Of a stretch of 64,000 nt of DNA, positions 33,997-42,725 are shown piece by piece; the stretch's first letter is position 1, and the number at the start of each line of letters is the position of its first letter. The stretch lies in the NCBI GenBank assembly GCA_016702605.1, contig JADJDQ010000002.1, positions 1 through 64,000 on the forward strand, read 5' to 3'. The notes under the pieces were generated by a model. It was not told the origin of the DNA and searched no databases. It was given only the letters and a program-made list of their open reading frames with translations. Made by a program: the position numbers and the translations under genes. This stretch comes from Candidatus Intricatilinea gracilis (GTDB lineage: Bacteria; Pseudomonadota; Gammaproteobacteria; Burkholderiales; Burkholderiaceae_C).

Positions 33997-34659
33997 TCAC
34001 TCGACCTGCGGTGCAATCAACCATTGCGGCTCACTCCCGATGTGCCGCACACGCAAGCCCTGCACCTCGAGCTGACCTTCCACCCACCAACGCAGCGCCC
34101 GCGGGTAGATCAGGTGTTCTGCGCCGAGCACCCGGTCGGACAAACTCGCCGCGTCGTCGCCCGGCAGCACCGGCACGGCGGCTTGCGCCACGATCGGGCC
34201 GTGGTCGAGCTCGGGCGTCACCAGGTGCACGGTGGCACCGGCCAGCACACAACCGGCGTCGATGGCACGTTGATGGGTGTGCAGCCCGGCAAACGACGGC
34301 AGCAGCGAGGGATGGATGTTGATCAGCCGCCCCGCATAGCGCCGCACGAAGTCCGCCCCCAGGATGCGCATGAAGCCGGCCAGCACGACCAGGTCCGGTC
34401 CATGGCCCTGACCATCGCCGCCGAGTTCGTCGATGCTGCGCGCCAGTTCGGCGTCGAAGACGGCGCGGTCGGCGTGGGCGCGGTGGTCGAGCGCACGAGT
34501 CGGGATGCCTCGGGCCTCGGCCCAGGCCAGGCCGGCGGCGCCTGGGCGGCTGGCGATCACAGCAGCGATGCGCGCGGGCCAGCGCTCGCGGGCGCAGGCC
34601 TCGGCGATGGCCTGCATGTTCGAACCGCGGCCGGAGATGAGGATGACGAGACGTTTCAT
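33997..34659 (-). CDS. purN: Phosphoribosylglycinamide formyltransferase PurN
   Basis: A 220-residue enzyme that formylates GAR with 10-formyl-tetrahydrofolate in purine synthesis. ISGRGSNMQAI at the N-terminus binds phosphate; INIHPSLLPSFAGLHTHQ carries the catalytic Asn and His; TPELDHGPIVAQ has the catalytic Asp. Length is normal. The gene stands alone downstream of a small palindromic repeat. Confidence 0.95.
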   Translation of the reverse strand: MKRLVILISGRGSNMQAIAEACARERWPARIAAVIASRPGAAGLAWAEARGIPTRALDHRAHADRAVFDAELARSIDELGGDGQGHGPDLVVLAGFMRILGADFVRRYAGRLINIHPSLLPSFAGLHTHQRAIDAGCVLAGATVHLVTPELDHGPIVAQAAVPVLPGDDAASLSDRVLGAEHLIYPRALRWWVEGQLEVQGLRVRHIGSEPQWLIAPQVE

Positions 34660-34684
34660 GGCGGCGCGAGTGTAGGCAAGCCAG

Positions 34685-34721
34685 ATGGACCGGACTCCAT
34701 GGACCGGACTCCAAGGTCCGG
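34685..34721. repeat. Small REP-like repeat
   Basis: The 14-bp unit ATGGACCGGACTCC occurs twice in tandem (34685-34698, 34699-34712) and is followed by an inverted GGTCCGG (34715-34721), so the DNA can fold into a short hairpin. It sits between purN and trpS, which diverge. Confidence 0.55.
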
Positions 34722-34870
34722 CCTACACCGAACGGACGACATGCCCAAGCCGCCGCAGCCAGCGCCCCTCGCAGGCGCCACCTAGAATGAAGTTCAGCCC
34801 CAGCGCTGCCCATCCGCTGCCCGACGACACCCATCAACGACAGCAGCCGAACCCGAACACGGCGCCACCC

Positions 34871-36268
34871 ATGACCCTGCGAGTCCTCACCGGCATCACC
34901 ACCACCGGCACACCCCACCTGGGCAACTACGTCGGCGCCATCCGCCCGACCGTCGACGCCAGCCGCCAGCCCGGTGTGGAGAGTTTTCTTTTCCTGGCCG
35001 ACTACCACGCACTCATCAAGTGTGACGACCCGGCGCGCATCGAACGCTCGCGCCTCGAGATCGCCGCGTGCTGGATGGCCGCCGGCCTCGACCCCGAAGT
35101 GGTCACCTTCTACCGCCAGAGCGACATCCCCGAAACGCCCGAACTCACCTGGCTGCTCACCTGCGTCACCGCCAAGGGCCAGATGAACCGTGCCCACGCC
35201 TACAAGGCCGCGTCGGACGCCAACCTGGCTGCTGGTGAAGACATCGACGCCGGCATCAGCATGGGCCTGTACTGCTACCCCATCCTGATGGCGGCCGACA
35301 TCCTGCTGTTCAACGCCCACAAGGTGCCGGTCGGGCGCGATCAGGTGCAGCACATCGAGATGGCGCGCGACGTGGCCCAGCGTTTCAACCACCTGTACGG
35401 CAACGGCAAGGACTTCTTCGTGTTGCCCGAAGCGCAGATCGACGACGCCGTGGCCGTGTTGCCAGGCCTGGACGGTCGCAAGATGTCCAAGAGCTACGAC
35501 AACACCATCCCGCTGTTCGAAGGTGGCGCCAAGGGCCTGAAGGACGCGGTGGCGCGTATCGTCACCGACTCGCGCCTGCCCGGCGAGGCCAAGGAGCCCG
35601 AAGGCACGGCGCTGGTCACCATCTTCGATGCCTTCGCCACAGCCGATGAGCGCATAGCCTTTCGAGCCGACCTGCACGCCGGCCTGGGCTGGGGCGACGC
35701 CAAGCAGCGTCTGGTCAGCCTCGTCGAGGGCCAGATCGCGCCCATGCGCGAGCGATATGCCGACCTGATGGCTCACCCCGAACACATCGAGGACGCACTG
35801 CAGCTCGGCGCCCGCAAGGCCCGCGCAGTGGCGGGACCGCTGCTCGATCAACTGCGCCAGGCGGTCGGCCTGCGCCGCATGGTGGCGGTGGCGCAACCCG
35901 CACAAGCAGCGAGCGACACGGCCAAGGCCGAACTTGCCACGTTCAAGCAGTACCGCGAAGCCGACGGGCAGTTCTACTTCAAGCTGGTGGCGGCTAACGG
36001 CACGACGCTGCTGCAAAGCCGCGGCATCGAGCAGGGTCGCGACGCCGGCACCTGGGTCAAGCGCCTCAAGACCGACGGTGAGGCGGCGCTCGATGCCGCA
36101 CCCGCCGACCTCGGCGAAGGTGTCGACCGCGCGACCGTGGCGCAGGCCCTGGTGGCGATTCGCGAGGCCGAAACCGCCGACGCCGCCGCCAAACTCGCGG
36201 CCAAGGCAGCGGCAACTACCAGTTCATCAGACGTGGCGCGAGCCACCCCTGCGGCCCCGGCGGGCTGA
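34871..36268 (+). CDS. trpS: Tryptophanyl-tRNA synthetase
   Basis: A 465-residue class I synthetase charging tRNA-Trp. The HIGH-equivalent is TPHLGNYVGA and the KMSKS loop is GRKMSKSYDNT. Compared with the 334-residue E. coli enzyme it has a C-terminal extension of about 120 residues, including a compact segment with FYFKLVAANGTTLLQSRG that resembles DUF1508-type repeats. ATG 34871 is the likely start; the frame is open to 34685, but those residues are low complexity. Confidence 0.95.
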   Translation: MTLRVLTGITTTGTPHLGNYVGAIRPTVDASRQPGVESFLFLADYHALIKCDDPARIERSRLEIAACWMAAGLDPEVVTFYRQSDIPETPELTWLLTCVTAKGQMNRAHAYKAASDANLAAGEDIDAGISMGLYCYPILMAADILLFNAHKVPVGRDQVQHIEMARDVAQRFNHLYGNGKDFFVLPEAQIDDAVAVLPGLDGRKMSKSYDNTIPLFEGGAKGLKDAVARIVTDSRLPGEAKEPEGTALVTIFDAFATADERIAFRADLHAGLGWGDAKQRLVSLVEGQIAPMRERYADLMAHPEHIEDALQLGARKARAVAGPLLDQLRQAVGLRRMVAVAQPAQAASDTAKAELATFKQYREADGQFYFKLVAANGTTLLQSRGIEQGRDAGTWVKRLKTDGEAALDAAPADLGEGVDRATVAQALVAIREAETADAAAKLAAKAAATTSSSDVARATPAAPAG

Positions 36269-36305
36269 GCGGCGCCTCGCCCTCGCCCCGCACAACAAGA
36301 CATCA

Positions 36306-36797
36306 ATGGCCGGCATCCACATCACCGACATCGAAGCCGCGATCAACTGGTGGCGCGACAAGTCACCCTCGCCCGACGGCATCAGCGCCTGCGCCGAAGT
36401 GCGCGCGCTGGCCGAGATCTACGCCCTGCTGGTCTACTTTCACGAGCACGAGTGTGACGAGGTCACCATGCCCGCCAGGGCGCGCGACGCCTGGCTCGCC
36501 TGGTACGCCAGCACACCCGACGCGCCGTGCATCGCCATCTGCTCCACCTCGCAGGGCGACGACATCTGCAAGGGCTGTGGCCGCACAAGCGACGAGGTGC
36601 GCGACTGGCCGGTGCTCAGCCCGGCCGAGAAACGTGTGGTCTGGCACCGCATCACCCAGCAAGCCAGCGCCTGGCGCTTCAATCGCTACGCAGAACGCGC
36701 CCGCCTGAGCAAGGGCCTCGACCATCCGCCACCCGAGGTGTTCGCGGCGGTCGATGCGGTCAACCCGGGCAACTCCGCGCCAGCAACGCGCGGTTGA
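36306..36797 (+). CDS. DUF3717/DUF1289 cysteine-motif protein
   Basis: A 163-residue protein. Residues 1-75 match the DUF3717 pattern (ITDIEAAINWWRDKSPSPDG). About 77-130 match DUF1289 (PCIAICSTS, CKGCGRTSDEVRDW), whose conserved Cys suggest a small metal site. Function is unknown. It follows trpS by 37 bp and precedes the MATE gene by 11 bp, so the three are probably co-transcribed. Confidence 0.85.
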   Translation: MAGIHITDIEAAINWWRDKSPSPDGISACAEVRALAEIYALLVYFHEHECDEVTMPARARDAWLAWYASTPDAPCIAICSTSQGDDICKGCGRTSDEVRDWPVLSPAEKRVVWHRITQQASAWRFNRYAERARLSKGLDHPPPEVFAAVDAVNPGNSAPATRG

Positions 36798-36808
36798 CGA
36801 GTTCCACC

Positions 36809-38293
36809 ATGCCCAGGCCGACCGAGCCGGCGGCCCAGGCGCCAGGCGTGCCACCGCACGCCAGCACCACACACCAGCACACCTGCGCCTGGCAAGCCTG
36901 GCGCGACAGCGCCGCACGCATCGTGCCGCTGGCCTGGCCGGTGATGGTGGGGCAACTGGCCGTGCTGGCCTACTCGACCATCGACACCCTGCTGGTGGCG
37001 CGCCATGGCTCGGTCGACCTGGCGGCGCTGGCCATCGGAGGTGCGGCCTACATCACCATCTTCGTCGGGCTGATGGGCGTGATCATGGCGATCGCGCCGA
37101 TCGCCGGGCGCATGTTCGGTGGCGGGCAGCACCTGGCGGCGGGTGAACAGCTGCATCAGGCCGTCTGGCTGGCCCTGGCGCTGAGTGTGCCGGGCTGCGC
37201 CCTGCTGGCCTGGCCAGAGCCCTTCCTGCGGTTGGCGCAGGCACCGCCTGAGGTGGCGGCCAAGGTGAGTGCCTACCTCGCTGCACTGGCCGTTGCCCTG
37301 CCCGCCTCGTTGTTGTTCACGGCCTACCGCGGCTTCAACACCGCCATCTCGCAGCCACGCCGGGCCATGCGCATCCAGTTGCTGGGCCTGGCGCTCAAGC
37401 TGCCGCTGTCCACCCTGCTGGTGCAAGGCGTCGCCCTGCCCGGCGCCATGTTCGCCGGCCTGGCTGTGCCGGCGCTCGGGGTGGTGGGATGTGGCATCGC
37501 CACAGCCGTCGCCATGTGGCTGCAGGCTGGGCTGGCCTGGCGCTCGTTGCGCCGCGACGCCTTGTACGCCCCCTTCCACCTGACAGGCGGCGGCCTGCGC
37601 CGACCGCGCCGTGCCGAACTGCTGGCCCAGCTGCGCCTGGGAGCACCGATGGGCCTGGCCATCCTGGTCGAGGTGACGGGGTTCACCTTCATGGCGATCT
37701 TCATCGCCAGGCTGGGCAACACCGCGGTCGCCGGACACCAGATCACGGCCAATCTCGTGGCGCTGCTGTTCATGGCGTCGCTGGGCATCGCCAATGCCAC
37801 GAGTGCGCTGGTAGCGCAGGACATCGGCGCCGGTGCCCTCGAGCGGGCGCGCCGGCTCGGCTGGCACGGTGTGTGGCTGGGCAGCCTGGTGGCGCTGATG
37901 CTGGGGGGCGCGGTCACACTCGGGCGAGTGCAGGTGGTCGGCCTGTACACGCCGGACCCGGCGGTGGCCGCCGCTGCCTTGCCGCTGGTGGTGTGGGCGC
38001 TGCTGTTCCACACCGCCGACGCGGCGCAGACGGTGGCGGCCTTTGTGCTGCGTGCCTGGCACCTGGCGACCTGGCCACTCATCGTCTACGCCGTGGCGGT
38101 GTGGGGTGTGGGTTTGGGCGGGGGTTACGTGCTGGCGTTCGATGTCGGCGGCGGCGTGCCTGCGGTCCTGCACGGCGCGCGCGGCTTCTGGATCGCCGCC
38201 ACGGCAGGTCTGGTGACCGCCGCCTTCGCCATGGCCATCCTGCTCACCCGGGCACCCCACATGATCCGCGCGGGCGCCAGGCAACCAAGCTGA
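36809..38293 (+). CDS. MATE-family multidrug/sodium antiporter
   Basis: A 494-residue inner-membrane protein with about twelve hydrophobic helices in two related halves. Family stretches include WPVMVGQLAVLAYSTIDTLL near residue 45 and VEVTGFTFMAIFIARLGNTA at the start of the second half. It exports cationic or organic compounds using a Na+ or H+ gradient; the substrate is unknown. ATG 36809 lies 11 bp after the preceding stop. The first 25 residues are polar and unusual but remain in frame. Confidence 0.92.
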   Translation: MPRPTEPAAQAPGVPPHASTTHQHTCAWQAWRDSAARIVPLAWPVMVGQLAVLAYSTIDTLLVARHGSVDLAALAIGGAAYITIFVGLMGVIMAIAPIAGRMFGGGQHLAAGEQLHQAVWLALALSVPGCALLAWPEPFLRLAQAPPEVAAKVSAYLAALAVALPASLLFTAYRGFNTAISQPRRAMRIQLLGLALKLPLSTLLVQGVALPGAMFAGLAVPALGVVGCGIATAVAMWLQAGLAWRSLRRDALYAPFHLTGGGLRRPRRAELLAQLRLGAPMGLAILVEVTGFTFMAIFIARLGNTAVAGHQITANLVALLFMASLGIANATSALVAQDIGAGALERARRLGWHGVWLGSLVALMLGGAVTLGRVQVVGLYTPDPAVAAAALPLVVWALLFHTADAAQTVAAFVLRAWHLATWPLIVYAVAVWGVGLGGGYVLAFDVGGGVPAVLHGARGFWIAATAGLVTAAFAMAILLTRAPHMIRAGARQPS

Positions 38294-38459
38294 GCCGGTG
38301 CACAGCCCGGCGCCAAGCTACACGGCAAGACTGGCACGTGCGCGCTGCCAGGGCCGGGTCACGTTCGGCCCAAGGAAATCTGAGGCCGTCCTGCGGTCGG
38401 GTCGACTGCTCGCGTCGAAGCGTGCACACGGCAAAGCGAGCACACCGCCCGCCTGTCGA

Positions 38460-39953
38460 TCAGGGCATCGATCCGGCGAGCCGGTCAGCGTCTGCCTTGG
38501 TTTTGCCACCGGACGCGGCCGCTGTGGCGCCAGCACCTGGCAGTTCGAGGAAAAAGCAGCTGCCGCCACCGGCACGTGATTCACACCCGGCCCGACCGCC
38601 GTGGCGCGCCGCGATCTGCTTGACCAGACTCAGGCCCAGGCCGACGCCGCCGGCCGTCTCGCTGTGGCCGGGCAGGCGGTAGAAGGGCTCGAAGATGCGT
38701 TCACGCTCGGACTCGGGCACACCCGGCCCACGGTCGCAGACCTCGACCCGCCAGGCGCCCGCAGCGAGCGGCGCCAAACGCAGCAGCACCTCACCGCCGC
38801 CGTAACGGCGCGCGTTTTCGAGCAGGTTGCGCAGCGCGCGGCGCAGCAGGCGTTCGTCACCGCGCAGGCTGGCACTGCCGCCGGCTGCGATGTCGAGTTC
38901 GGCGCTGGCACCGATGCGGCCCGCTTCGTCGGCAGCCAGGTCGAGCAGGTCGATGTGGTCGTGAGCGATGGAGCTTTGTGCATCCAGGCGGCTGGCCAGC
39001 AAGACCTCCTCGACCAGCGCATCGAGCTCGCGGATATCGCGCTCGATCTCGGCCTTGAGGCGCTCGCGTTGCCCCGCCGGCACATCTTCGTACATGGCCA
39101 CAGCCATCTTCATGCGCGCCAGAGGCGAGCGCAGTTCATGACTGGCGTTGGCCAGCAGCGAGCGATTGGCCCGCACCAGCGCCTCGACACGCTCGGCCGC
39201 CCGGTTGAAGCTGCTCGCCACGGCGGCGACTTCGTCTTGGCCCGCTTCGCCGACGCGGTGGTCGAGTTTGCCGGCGCCGAAGGTCTCGACACCACGCTGC
39301 AGATCTTCGAGCCGGCGGGTCAGGCGCCGCACCACCGGGTACGAGCCGCCCGCGATGGCCACGAACAGCACCATCATCAACATGACCAGCCGGGTGCCTT
39401 CGTCGCGCAACTCGGCCTGACCGGGCAAGACCAGCTCGTACAGGCGATCGAGCCAGTCGTCCAGGCGCGAGTCGACCGACAACGCGGCGGGCGGCGCGAC
39501 GGCTTGCCCCGCTGGCGTCGCATCGGCAGCCGCGTCGGCAAACGACGGACGGGTGCGCTGGCGCGGCCGCACCAGCCACAGGGCGCGGCCATCACTGAGC
39601 TGCACACGTGTGGGTTGCGCCACCAGCGCACCTTCGTGGGCCTCGACGTCGGCGTACAACTCGGAGGTGGCGATGCGGTGGCCATCTCGGGCATCGAGCG
39701 CAATGGCGATGCGCAGGCGGCGCGACCAGTCGAGCAGCGCCGCGGCTTGCTGCATCTCGTCGGCGCCGGCCGGTGGCAGGCTGTGTTCGAGCAGTTCGGC
39801 CCAGGCGGCGGTGCGTTCACTCACCGCCACTTCGATACGCCCACGTTCCGCCTCGGCATGCCGGCTCACCAGGGCGCCGGCCACCAAAGCAAACACCAGC
39901 AGCACGGCCACCACCGTGAGGTAGATGCTCAGGTAGAGGTTGCGAACCGGCAT
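38460..39953 (-). CDS. Membrane sensor histidine kinase
   Basis: A 497-residue kinase: membrane helix at about 8-30, a periplasmic sensor of about 145 residues, a second helix at about 185-205, HAMP linker, HisKA domain with phospho-accepting His272 in ASHELRSPLARM, and an HATPase with GLGLSLVKQIAARHGG. It is third in the minus-strand run after the HTH/pseudo-receiver and OmpR-type genes, 72 bp after the latter, so it is the regulator's cognate partner. The signal is unknown. Confidence 0.93.
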   Translation of the reverse strand: MPVRNLYLSIYLTVVAVLLVFALVAGALVSRHAEAERGRIEVAVSERTAAWAELLEHSLPPAGADEMQQAAALLDWSRRLRIAIALDARDGHRIATSELYADVEAHEGALVAQPTRVQLSDGRALWLVRPRQRTRPSFADAAADATPAGQAVAPPAALSVDSRLDDWLDRLYELVLPGQAELRDEGTRLVMLMMVLFVAIAGGSYPVVRRLTRRLEDLQRGVETFGAGKLDHRVGEAGQDEVAAVASSFNRAAERVEALVRANRSLLANASHELRSPLARMKMAVAMYEDVPAGQRERLKAEIERDIRELDALVEEVLLASRLDAQSSIAHDHIDLLDLAADEAGRIGASAELDIAAGGSASLRGDERLLRRALRNLLENARRYGGGEVLLRLAPLAAGAWRVEVCDRGPGVPESERERIFEPFYRLPGHSETAGGVGLGLSLVKQIAARHGGRAGCESRAGGGSCFFLELPGAGATAAASGGKTKADADRLAGSMP

Positions 39954-40025
39954 CGATGCTGACAGGTGCTGAGGGGTGCGGTGGCGGGGCAGTAGGTGCA
40001 GGGCGGCAGGAGCGCGGGGTGGCCG

Positions 40026-40886
40026 TCAGCCGCCGTCGCCGTCCTGCTTGCGTGCAAAGACATACCCCGCGCCGCGCACGGTCATGATGCGTCGCGGCAC
40101 CTTGGGGTCGTCCTCGATGGCGGCGCGGATGCGCGAGACATGCACGTCGATGCTGCGATCGAAGGCGTCCAGCGCGTGGCCCTTGAGCGCGTCCATGATC
40201 TGGTCGCGGCTCAGCACTCGGCCCGGGCTTTGCGCCAGCACGTTGAGCAGGTCGAACTGGTAGCTGGTGAGTTCACACGGCACACCGGCCACACGCGCCT
40301 GGCGCGCACCGATGTCGATCTCGAGACGGCCGAAACGCTGCACACCGTCGTCGTGCTGAGGCTGGGTGCGGCGCAACAAGGCGCGCAGGCGCGCCAGCAA
40401 CTCGCGTGGCTCGAAAGGTTTGGGCAGGTAGTCGTCGGCGCCGATCTCGAGGCCGACGATGCGGTCCATCGGTTCACCCCGCGCTGTGAGCATCAGGAGC
40501 GGCAGGCTGCGCAACTTGCCGGCGGCGCGCAACTCGCGCGTCAGGTCCAGGCCGTCGCCGTCGGGCAGCATGAGGTCGAGCACCAACGCGTCGAAGGCCT
40601 CGCGCGCCAGCAGGGCGCGACCCTGGGCCAGATCGTAGGCGCAGGTCACCACCAGTCCATGGGCCTGCAGGTAGTCGCGCACCATCGCCGACAGGCGCTG
40701 GTCGTCGTCGATGACCAGGACTCGGGCGCTGGAGTTCACGCCGGACTCGGTGGGCAAGGCATGGCCCGCATGATGCAGCATGGCCGCGTCGTGCGCGCCG
40801 CTGGTGGACGTGGGGGCAGGCGCCGCGTCGGGCGCAGGCGCCAGGCAAGTGGAGGCCGAAGCCGGTGGGGTGGGTGAGGCAGGCAT
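40026..40886 (-). CDS. OmpR/PhoB-family response regulator
   Basis: A 286-residue regulator with a receiver domain (LVIDDDQRLS, phospho-acceptor Asp104 in LVLDLMLPDGDG, Lys in DDYLPKPFEP) and a winged-helix output domain (RSIDVHVSRIRAAIEDDP, VRGAGYVF). ATG 40886 with GGAAA upstream is used; it gives about 50 Pro/Ala-rich residues before the receiver. A shorter start at 40781 is possible but lacks a ribosome binding site. It acts with the histidine kinase downstream. Confidence 0.92.
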   Translation of the reverse strand: MPASPTPPASASTCLAPAPDAAPAPTSTSGAHDAAMLHHAGHALPTESGVNSSARVLVIDDDQRLSAMVRDYLQAHGLVVTCAYDLAQGRALLAREAFDALVLDLMLPDGDGLDLTRELRAAGKLRSLPLLMLTARGEPMDRIVGLEIGADDYLPKPFEPRELLARLRALLRRTQPQHDDGVQRFGRLEIDIGARQARVAGVPCELTSYQFDLLNVLAQSPGRVLSRDQIMDALKGHALDAFDRSIDVHVSRIRAAIEDDPKVPRRIMTVRGAGYVFARKQDGDGG

Positions 40887-41101
40887 GGCGGTTTCCACAT
40901 CGTGGCCGCCATGGCACCGTACACCTTGGCGACGCCGGTGCGGTCGACGATGTCGACCTGGCAACCAGGCTGGCGCCGATGTTGTCCTCGATCGTTTGTC
41001 GGGTGATGCAGGCAACGTAAAGATACGTGTCTGCACACCGCCGATGTCGCCGCGCGGGCACTGCGTCGAGTGCCCTGGGTAGGTCGTGTCGATTGCGCCG
41101 A

Positions 41102-41749
41102 TCAGGCCGTCGGTGCCACCCCGGTGCGTCGGTCGAGCCGTTGCAACTCGCTGCCGACCCAGTCGCGCAGTGCGGCCATCTCGACCGGGTGATGCATGAC
41201 ACGCACCCGCTCGGGCACGCCACCGCGCTCTGCGATGCTGCGCGGCGACAGGCCGGTCAGGGCCAGCACGTGCAGTCGGCCGTATTCGGGCAGGCTGGAC
41301 AGGGTGCGCAACATGGCATAGCCGTCGACGTCGGGCATCACCAGGTCGGTGATGAGCAGATCGGGCGCCTTGCGGCCGAGCTGCAACATGCCGGTGTAGC
41401 CGTTGTCGGCGCCGCGCAGCGCGATGGCACGGCCGAAGTGGGCCAGCGCCTGTTGCCACTGCATCAGCTGGTCGGCGGTAGCGGCAATCAGCAACACGTC
41501 GGCCGGTTGATCGGCCGCCGCCGCCGGGCCGATGGCCGACATGGGCGGACGCAAGCCGCTGCGCTGGGCCAAGGCCTCGACCGCCGACAGGCGGATGCGG
41601 CGATGGCCCCCGGGCGTGCGGCCGGCCGGCAAGGTGCCGGCTTCGACCCAGAGTTGCACGGTGCGAAGTGAGACGCCGAGACGCAGGGCAGCTTCGCGGG
41701 TGGTGAGCAGGGGATCGATGGGATCCGGGGCGAAATACGGTCGGGACAT
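41102..41749 (-). CDS. MerR-like HTH protein fused to a degenerate receiver domain
   Basis: A 215-residue protein. Residues 12-65 are a MerR/excisionase-type helix-turn-helix (LTTREAALRLGVSLRTVQLWVEAG, TPGGHRRI). About 82-205 fold like a receiver domain and keep the Asp in LLITDLVMPDVDGYAM. The acidic pair normally at the start is replaced by LLIAATA and the C-terminal Lys by VMHHPV, so phosphorylation chemistry may be lost. ATG 41749 has GAGG at a good distance. It heads the run ending in the kinase, with 215 bp to the OmpR-type gene. Confidence 0.88.
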   Translation of the reverse strand: MSRPYFAPDPIDPLLTTREAALRLGVSLRTVQLWVEAGTLPAGRTPGGHRRIRLSAVEALAQRSGLRPPMSAIGPAAAADQPADVLLIAATADQLMQWQQALAHFGRAIALRGADNGYTGMLQLGRKAPDLLITDLVMPDVDGYAMLRTLSSLPEYGRLHVLALTGLSPRSIAERGGVPERVRVMHHPVEMAALRDWVGSELQRLDRRTGVAPTA

Positions 41750-42143
41750 GGGCGAGCCTCGCAGGGTGTTCACGGTCTAGCGCCGAAGGCCGGTAGGGCC
41801 CGCCGCCGCGGCGCGGTTCTTTCACAAGTGCGGCTTGTTGCATTCATCGGTATCGCCACCCAGCGCTGTAGGGCGCAAAGCCGTCCCGAGACCGGTCGCA
41901 ACTGATCAACCACGAAATTTCATGGCGGATGTCGCATCCGACACGGGTTTTGCCCGCGCCGGCATGGTCGCGGCAGAATCGCGCCCCTTGACATCCATCC
42001 CCCATGAATAGGGGCCCCTGCAACGCGGGGGTCGCGATATTGCCGATTCGAGCATTTCTGCCGCCGGCTGCCCGGGCGAATACCCCGGCTACCATCCCGG
42101 CTGCTATGCAAACCCCCAGTCGCCTCCGGTCGCCCCACCCCGC
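41750..42143. other. Divergent spacer upstream of greB
   Basis: 394 bp without a gene. There are short C/G-tract hairpins around 41999-42030 (CCCC/GGGG arms) and a TTGACA at 41988-41993 without a matching -10 box. It should carry promoters for greB and the HTH/pseudo-receiver gene. Confidence 0.4.
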
Positions 42144-42713
42144 ATGAGCAAGGCTTTCACCCGCGAAAGCGACGCCACCGAAGGCGACGACGAGGACGAT
42201 GCCCCCGGCCTGCCCGCGTTGCCGCCCGGCACACGCAACTACATGACGCCGCTGGGCTGGCGCACCCTGCGCGCCGAGCTGATGACGCTGCTCGACGTCG
42301 AACGCCCCAAGGTGGTCGACATCGTCTCGTGGGCCGCCAAGAACGGCGACCGCTCGGAAAACGGCGACTACCTCTACGGCAAGAAGCGCCTGCGCGAGAT
42401 CGACCGGCGCATCCGCTTCCTGACGCGTCGGCTCGACATCGCCGAGGTGGTCGACCCGAGCGCGCACCACGGCAACGAGCAGATCTTCTTCGGCGCCACC
42501 GTCACCTATGCCAACAGCCGAGGCGAAGAACGCACCATCACGATCCGCGGCATCGACGAGGTCGACAACCTGGCCGGTGAGGTGAGCTGGGTCGCGCCGA
42601 TCGCCCGTGCCTTGCTGCGCGCCCGGGTGGGCGACGAGGTGAGCCTGATGACACCAGGCGGGCTCGAGAAGATCGAGGTGCTCGACGTCAGCTACCCCGC
42701 GCCCGAGGCCTGA
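42144..42713 (+). CDS. greB: Transcript cleavage factor GreB
   Basis: A 189-residue factor that enters the RNA polymerase secondary channel and stimulates cleavage of backtracked RNA. The N-terminal coiled coil carries the acidic tip in NGDRSENGDYLYGKKRL, which is GreB-like, and the C-terminal FKBP-like domain follows. An acidic 25-residue N-terminal extension precedes the coiled coil. It converges on spoT. Confidence 0.93.
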   Translation: MSKAFTRESDATEGDDEDDAPGLPALPPGTRNYMTPLGWRTLRAELMTLLDVERPKVVDIVSWAAKNGDRSENGDYLYGKKRLREIDRRIRFLTRRLDIAEVVDPSAHHGNEQIFFGATVTYANSRGEERTITIRGIDEVDNLAGEVSWVAPIARALLRARVGDEVSLMTPGGLEKIEVLDVSYPAPEA

Positions 42714-42725
42714 GGCATCTCGGCC

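Noticed and set aside
41988..42016. TTGACA as a greB promoter
   Set aside because: No -10 hexamer lies at 16-18 bases; the following sequence is a C/G tract.
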